This document shows positions 6,245 to 9,036 of a stretch of 9,036 nt of DNA, one piece after another. The stretch is from Clostridiales bacterium (lineage in GTDB: Bacteria > Bacillota > Clostridia > Oscillospirales > CAG-382). The position numbers were made by a program, and so were the translations under genes. A model generated the notes under the pieces. The model had not been told where the DNA came from, ran no database searches, and worked only from the letters and a program-made list of their open reading frames with translations. Within the stretch, counting starts at the first letter, position 1. Each line of letters starts with the position of its first letter. Location: NCBI GenBank assembly GCA_004553575.1, contig SFLA01000046.1:1-9036 (forward strand), read 5' to 3'.

Positions 6245-7338
6245 TAAAATGCACCCTCCTTCACGCTTACTATTACAGGCTCGCCGCCTGCGGGCGCGTA
6301 TATGTTTTCGGCGTCCGGCTCCATGGCGCGGATTGCGGATTCCTCGCTTGCAATGAACACGCGGTCATTCTTTTCGCCGACAACCATTGACCTGAGCTTA
6401 AGCCGATCGTTAAGCGCCATAAGTCCTCCGTTAAAGCCGAAGACTATAGAAAACGGTCCGGTTATCAGCAACCCCGGAAATACCGTGCGCAGGTACTTCA
6501 GCTTTTCACGCTCCGATTCGTCCTTTATACTGTCGATAGTGCTCCAGAAGGGCGCGGCGATAACGCTCGCAGATTCGCGAACCGAAAGCCCCTGACGGCG
6601 GATAAGATAGTCCATTATATAAGTTATTACTTCGGTATCGGTCTGAAGCGTGCATTTATACCCGAACATTTCGATAAACCGGCGGTTTGCATCGTAGGAT
6701 GAGATCTCTCCGTTATGCACAATAGAATAATCGAGAAGCGTAAACGGATGCGCGCCGCCCCACCAACCCGGCGTGTTTGTCGGGTATCTGCCGTGTGCTG
6801 TCCAGGAATAGCCCTCGTATTCGTCAAGTCGGTAGAATCTTCCGACATCCTCCGGGAATCCGACCGCCTTGAAGGTTCCCATGTTTTTACCGCTTGAAAA
6901 GACATAAGAGCCGCTCATACCGGTATTTATCTTCATTACAGTGCGTACCACGAATTCCTTTTCGTCGGTTTGGAGCGAAGCCAGCACTGATTTCAACGGC
7001 GAAACGAAATATCTCCATATCACGGGCTCGTCGGTAATCTCGGGTATCTTGCGCGTGGGAATTATTTCGGATTTTACTATTTCAAAGCCTTCCTTAATGA
7101 ATATTTCGCATTCCTTTCGGGCGGCTCTGTCGCGGAAAAACATATGCAGAGCATAAAAATCCTTATATTCGGGATATATTCCGTACCCGGCAAAGCCTCC
7201 GCCGAGTCCGTTTGAACGGTCGTGCATAGTCTTCATGCAGTCGGTTATGCTTTCACCGGTCATTTTTTCTCCGTCCCGAGAAACTACGGCGGCTATCGCA
7301 CAGCCTGACGGAATACGGATCTGCCCCTCGGTCTTCAT
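6244..7338 (-). CDS. Class II glutamine amidotransferase subunit of glutamate synthase (GltB1-like)
   Basis: This 364-residue Ntn-type glutaminase domain releases ammonia from glutamine for the FMN subunit. The likely nucleophile is Cys13 in PSGCAIAAVV, which implies removal of a 12-residue leader or use of the Cys in place. Other class II landmarks are the SNGLGGGFAGYGIYP segment at 42-56, HGRYPTN at 182-188 (substrate-binding Arg), HNGE at 208-211 (oxyanion hole) and TDTE at 233-236. ASEESAI at 330-336 matches the end of this fold in PurF/GltB proteins. It is the first gene of the operon, behind the attenuator leader. The ATG at 7338 has AAAGGAAG about 11 bases upstream, a rather long spacing. 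The stop overlaps the next gene by one base. A free-standing amidotransferase for another synthase is unlikely given the neighbours. Confidence 0.93.
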   Translation of the reverse strand: MKTEGQIRIPSGCAIAAVVSRDGEKMTGESITDCMKTMHDRSNGLGGGFAGYGIYPEYKDFYALHMFFRDRAARKECEIFIKEGFEIVKSEIIPTRKIPEITDEPVIWRYFVSPLKSVLASLQTDEKEFVVRTVMKINTGMSGSYVFSSGKNMGTFKAVGFPEDVGRFYRLDEYEGYSWTAHGRYPTNTPGWWGGAHPFTLLDYSIVHNGEISSYDANRRFIEMFGYKCTLQTDTEVITYIMDYLIRRQGLSVRESASVIAAPFWSTIDSIKDESEREKLKYLRTVFPGLLITGPFSIVFGFNGGLMALNDRLKLRSMVVGEKNDRVFIASEESAIRAMEPDAENIYAPAGGEPVIVSVKEGAF

Positions 7339-7371
7339 ATATTACTCATCTTCCTTTCGTACGGGGATAAT

Positions 7372-7426
7372 AAAAAAGACGTTCGTTTCCGTGCGGAAAC
7401 ACTTCCGCCCGAAAATGAACGCCTTT
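7372..7426 (-). terminator. Leader intrinsic terminator (attenuator) of the glt operon
   Basis: On the minus strand AAAGGCGTTC (7426-7417) pairs with the segment at 7384-7375, through one G-T wobble, and a run of six T residues (7377-7372) follows. The stem continues inward by pairing 7415-7410 with 7386-7391, flanked by single mismatches, and is capped by the hairpin at 7408-7393. It lies inside the 5' leader, about 34 bases before the gltB1-like ATG, so it should stop most transcripts before the operon unless opened. Its 5' arm shares bases with the first hexaloop hairpin (7434-7413). It may also stop readthrough from the tepA-like gene. Confidence 0.88.
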
Positions 7427-7434
7427 GCTCATTT
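7393..7434 (-). ncRNA. Dual hexaloop leader RNA, predicted ANTAR antitermination site
   Basis: Hairpin P1 pairs AAATGAGC (7434-7427) with GTTCATTT (7420-7413): eight pairs, one a G-T wobble, closing the six-base loop AAAGGC. Hairpin P2 pairs GCGGA (7408-7404) with TCCGC (7397-7393) around the six-base loop AGTGTT. Four bases (TCGG) separate them. Both loops have A at position 1 and G at position 4, the signature reported for RNA targets of ANTAR proteins such as EutV and NasR. P1 uses bases needed for the 5' arm of the terminator at 7426-7372, so the two folds exclude each other. Binding of an ANTAR protein to P1 and P2 would favour readthrough into the glt operon. The operon's last gene supplies such a protein. 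Folding was done by eye. Confidence 0.8.
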
Positions 7435-7440
7435 GCGCGT

Positions 7441-7469
7441 ATTATACAACACCCGACAGTGTTTGTCAA
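7441..7469 (-). promoter_or_regulatory. Consensus sigma-70/SigA promoter of the glt operon
   Basis: The minus strand reads TTGACA (7469-7464), exactly 17 bases, then TATAAT (7446-7441): a perfect match to the vegetative consensus in both boxes and in spacing. The expected start is the A at 7434, six bases after the -10, which is also the first base of hairpin P1. The -35 overlaps the TGA stop (7468-7466) of the tepA-like gene. The spacer holds an inverted repeat, AACAC and GTGTT around six bases, which could be an operator. Such a strong promoter suits an operon controlled mainly by termination in its leader. Confidence 0.92.
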
Positions 7470-8173
7470 TAAGATTTATGGTTTTTCTTTCGGTTTATCT
7501 GACGTCCGTGCATCATTTCCTTAAGGCAATTCACTGCATCGCCCAGTCCTCCGACACGGTCGATTATTCCCTTCTCCACCGCCTCGCTGCCCTCAAGCAC
7601 CGTTCCTATGTCGGTAGTCAGCTCGTCGGTGCGGCACATCAGTCTTAAAAGCTCGTCCGCCGATGCGCGTGAATTCCTTACGATAAAATCGATAATACGG
7701 CTCTGCATCTTTTCAAAATAGGTATAGGTTTGCGGAACGCCTATTACCAGACCGTTTATTCTCACCGGATGCAGCGTCATGGTAGCCGACGGGACGATGA
7801 ACGACTTTTTTGCGCTTACCGCCAGCGGCACCCCTATCGAATGTCCGCCGCCGAGCACGATACTTACTGTCGGCTTTTTCATACCGGCAATCAGCTCGGC
7901 TATTGCAAGACCCGCTTCGACGTCGCCGCCGATAGTGTTGATAAGAAGCAGCAGTCCGCCTATCTCGGAGCTCTCCTCCACGGCTACCAGTGTCGGAATA
8001 CACTGCTCGTATTTTGTGGTTTTGGTCTGAGCCGACGCTGCAAAATGACCTTCGATCTGACCTGCGATAATAAGAGCGTGAATACCGCTTTCGGTCGTTA
8101 TGCTTTCGTGCTCGGACACCCGTTCCTGTCCGGAGCCTTCGGGCTTTTCGTCGCGTTCTTCGCCATCGGTCAT
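7466..8173 (-). CDS. tepA: ClpP-family serine peptidase, translocation-enhancing protein TepA-like
   Basis: This 235-residue protein belongs to the ClpP/crotonase fold and closely resembles Bacillus subtilis TepA (YmfB) in its core. Matching segments are ALIIAGQIEGH at 33-43, KTTKYEQCIPTLVAVEE at 51-67, the NTIGGDVEAGLAIAE segment at 79-93, SIVLGGGHSIGVPLAV at 104-119 and the TMTLHPVR stretch at 131-138. Ser112 in GHSIG and His135 are the probable catalytic dyad; the acid member was not assigned. A charged, disordered N-terminal tail (1-28) precedes the fold and the basic C-terminus ends in NRKKNHKSY. No signal peptide is present. TepA has been linked to protein translocation and spore protein turnover, but its true role is unsettled. 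The ATG at 8173 has GGGGGTG 7 bases upstream, within a possible masking hairpin. It probably shares a transcript with the Nif3-like gene 53 bases before it. Confidence 0.9.
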   Translation of the reverse strand: MTDGEERDEKPEGSGQERVSEHESITTESGIHALIIAGQIEGHFAASAQTKTTKYEQCIPTLVAVEESSEIGGLLLLINTIGGDVEAGLAIAELIAGMKKPTVSIVLGGGHSIGVPLAVSAKKSFIVPSATMTLHPVRINGLVIGVPQTYTYFEKMQSRIIDFIVRNSRASADELLRLMCRTDELTTDIGTVLEGSEAVEKGIIDRVGGLGDAVNCLKEMMHGRQINRKKNHKSY

Positions 8174-8182
8174 ATATCAACA

Positions 8183-8208
8183 CCCCCGCGGCTATTTTTC
8201 CGCGGAAA
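8183..8208 (-). promoter_or_regulatory. Possible hairpin masking the tepA ribosome binding site
   Basis: In the 53-base gap before tepA, the minus strand TTTCCGCGG (8208-8200) can pair with CCGCGGGGG (8191-8183) through six G-C and three G-U pairs around the loop AAAAATAG. The right arm includes most of GGGGGTG, the ribosome binding site. The left arm is also part of a 12-base perfect palindrome (8197-8208). A separate inverted repeat, GGCGA with TCGCC, sits at 8209-8225. The function is inferred only from pairing. Confidence 0.35.
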
Positions 8209-8226
8209 GGCGATATATATTCGCCG

Positions 8227-8997
8227 TCAGTCTTCCGGATAAGTATACAGCTCGCCGCAGTCAAAGTATCGGCATTCACATGACGGAAACATACCTGCGC
8301 ACAGGTCGCAGAGATACGACATACCGTCGCGCTCGCTGGCGCAGTGTCCGAGCAGCAGCATTGATTTGTTTAATCCCAGTTCGGCGGCGTCGCGGACGAA
8401 GCAGCCGTTTTTCCATTCCGAAATCTCTCCGGCAATGCAAAGCTCCGCATCGGTATCTCGCAGGAGGTCTGACGTTCTGTCCCCGCACGCGCCGAGACAT
8501 ATTACCGCCTTGCGGACAGGCTTATCCATGCAGCCTATAATTCTTACATGGCGTATTCCCGTACGGTTCTGTATTTTATGCGCGATCTGACGTGCCGTCG
8601 CCGGCGTATCAAAATAAAAGAAGTCGTTTTCATATCTTCCCTCAAGTTCCGCACGGGCAATAAAACCGGAATGTATGATATCGGGAACTGCGGCGTGGGC
8701 ATGATCGTGCCAGCGGAACACCGCCATTCCTGTGGACTCGATCAGGTCTTTTTTCGCCTTTGATACGGCGTTTTCGCTGTACCTGTCAAAATGATCGTGA
8801 TAAGTGGGTTCGTGGGTGATCAACAGGTCGGCTCCCCATTCGTGAGCGGCTCTGATTACCGCAGGAGTAGCCGTAAAGCAAAATGCGATACGATTAACGG
8901 ATTTATTCGGATCCCCCGCTTTAAAGGTATCAACCGTATCCGGAATATCGGCACCGGAAAAAGCGTTAAGACGTTCCAGTATTTCATGTGCAAGCAT
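8227..8997 (-). CDS. Nif3-like dinuclear metal centre protein
   Basis: This 256-residue protein is of the Nif3/YbgI/DUF34 family, widespread ring-forming proteins that bind two metal ions. Visible metal-site motifs are the LLITHEPTYHDHFD segment at 58-71, FRWHDHAH at 94-101 and the C-terminal GHCASERDGM at 217-226, where His218 and Glu222 fit the conserved last ligands. The second half (about 120-215) is the family's variable middle and second lobe. The C-terminus is Cys-rich (CDLC, CEC and DC between about 230 and 247). Family function is not settled; links to GTP cyclohydrolase activity and to metal handling have been proposed. The ATG at 8997 is supported by AAGGAGTGAT ending about 6 bases upstream. 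It is the first visible gene of a probable two-gene unit with the tepA-like gene and has no obvious tie to nitrogen assimilation. Confidence 0.9.
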   Translation of the reverse strand: MLAHEILERLNAFSGADIPDTVDTFKAGDPNKSVNRIAFCFTATPAVIRAAHEWGADLLITHEPTYHDHFDRYSENAVSKAKKDLIESTGMAVFRWHDHAHAAVPDIIHSGFIARAELEGRYENDFFYFDTPATARQIAHKIQNRTGIRHVRIIGCMDKPVRKAVICLGACGDRTSDLLRDTDAELCIAGEISEWKNGCFVRDAAELGLNKSMLLLGHCASERDGMSYLCDLCAGMFPSCECRYFDCGELYTYPED

Positions 8998-9020
8998 TGA
9001 ATAATCACTCCTTCAGACAG

Positions 9021-9029
9021 ATTCTAACA
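9021..9029 (-). promoter_or_regulatory. Extended -10 promoter element of the Nif3-like gene
   Basis: The minus strand reads TGTTAGAAT: TAGAAT is one base from TATAAT and is preceded by the TGn extension. It lies about 24 bases before the Nif3-like ATG, leaving room for a short leader with the AAGGAGTGAT ribosome binding site. The -35 would fall beyond the right edge of the window and cannot be checked. Confidence 0.45.
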
Positions 9030-9036
9030 TATCTAA

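Noticed and set aside
6048..6254. Small minus-strand frame overlapping the start of the GltB2-like gene
   Set aside because: It is in another frame of a well-supported gene and shows no family features.

Overview
The window looks like chromosomal DNA of an anaerobic Bacillota, most likely class Clostridia. Supporting signs are strong AGGAGG-type ribosome binding sites, a TepA-type ClpP homologue, a split archaeal-type glutamate synthase, a clostridial-style type I glutamine synthetase and an ANTAR regulator. All recognisable genes lie on the minus strand, so transcription runs from high to low coordinates. No tRNA, rRNA, CRISPR array or mobile element was seen.

Layout in transcription order. 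(1) 8997-7466 holds a Nif3-like metal protein gene and a tepA-like ClpP-family gene. An extended -10 lies at the right edge of the window, and a possible ribosome-binding-site-masking hairpin precedes tepA. (2) 7469-7339 holds a perfect-consensus promoter (TTGACA-N17-TATAAT) and a leader of about 95 nt. The leader contains two tandem hairpins with six-base loops and an overlapping intrinsic terminator. (3) 7338-480 is a tightly packed seven-gene ammonium assimilation operon. It encodes a class II glutamine amidotransferase (GltB1-like), an FMN/Fe-S glutamate synthase core (GltB2-like), a four-cluster ferredoxin, an FAD/NAD(P) oxidoreductase, a GXGXG-domain subunit (GltB3-like), type I glutamine synthetase and an ANTAR-domain regulator. 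(4) 429-394 is an intrinsic terminator closing the operon. (5) 193-393 is intergenic. (6) 192-1 is the 5' part of a response regulator gene that runs off the left edge.

How the parts fit: glutamine synthetase makes glutamine from glutamate and ammonium. The split glutamate synthase moves the amide nitrogen to 2-oxoglutarate, with electrons probably delivered by the FAD oxidoreductase and the ferredoxin. The most striking feature is the glt leader. Both small hairpins have hexanucleotide loops with A at position 1 and G at position 4, which is the known ANTAR recognition signature. The first hairpin cannot form together with the base of the terminator. The last gene of the operon encodes an ANTAR protein, so the window appears to hold a complete antitermination circuit with feedback. 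That ANTAR protein has a degenerate receiver domain without the phospho-acceptor Asp, so its signal is probably not ordinary phosphorylation. Two other key-residue losses stand out: a Lys where the catalytic flap Glu of glutamine synthetase is expected, and a Tyr at the phospho-acceptor position of the partial response regulator.
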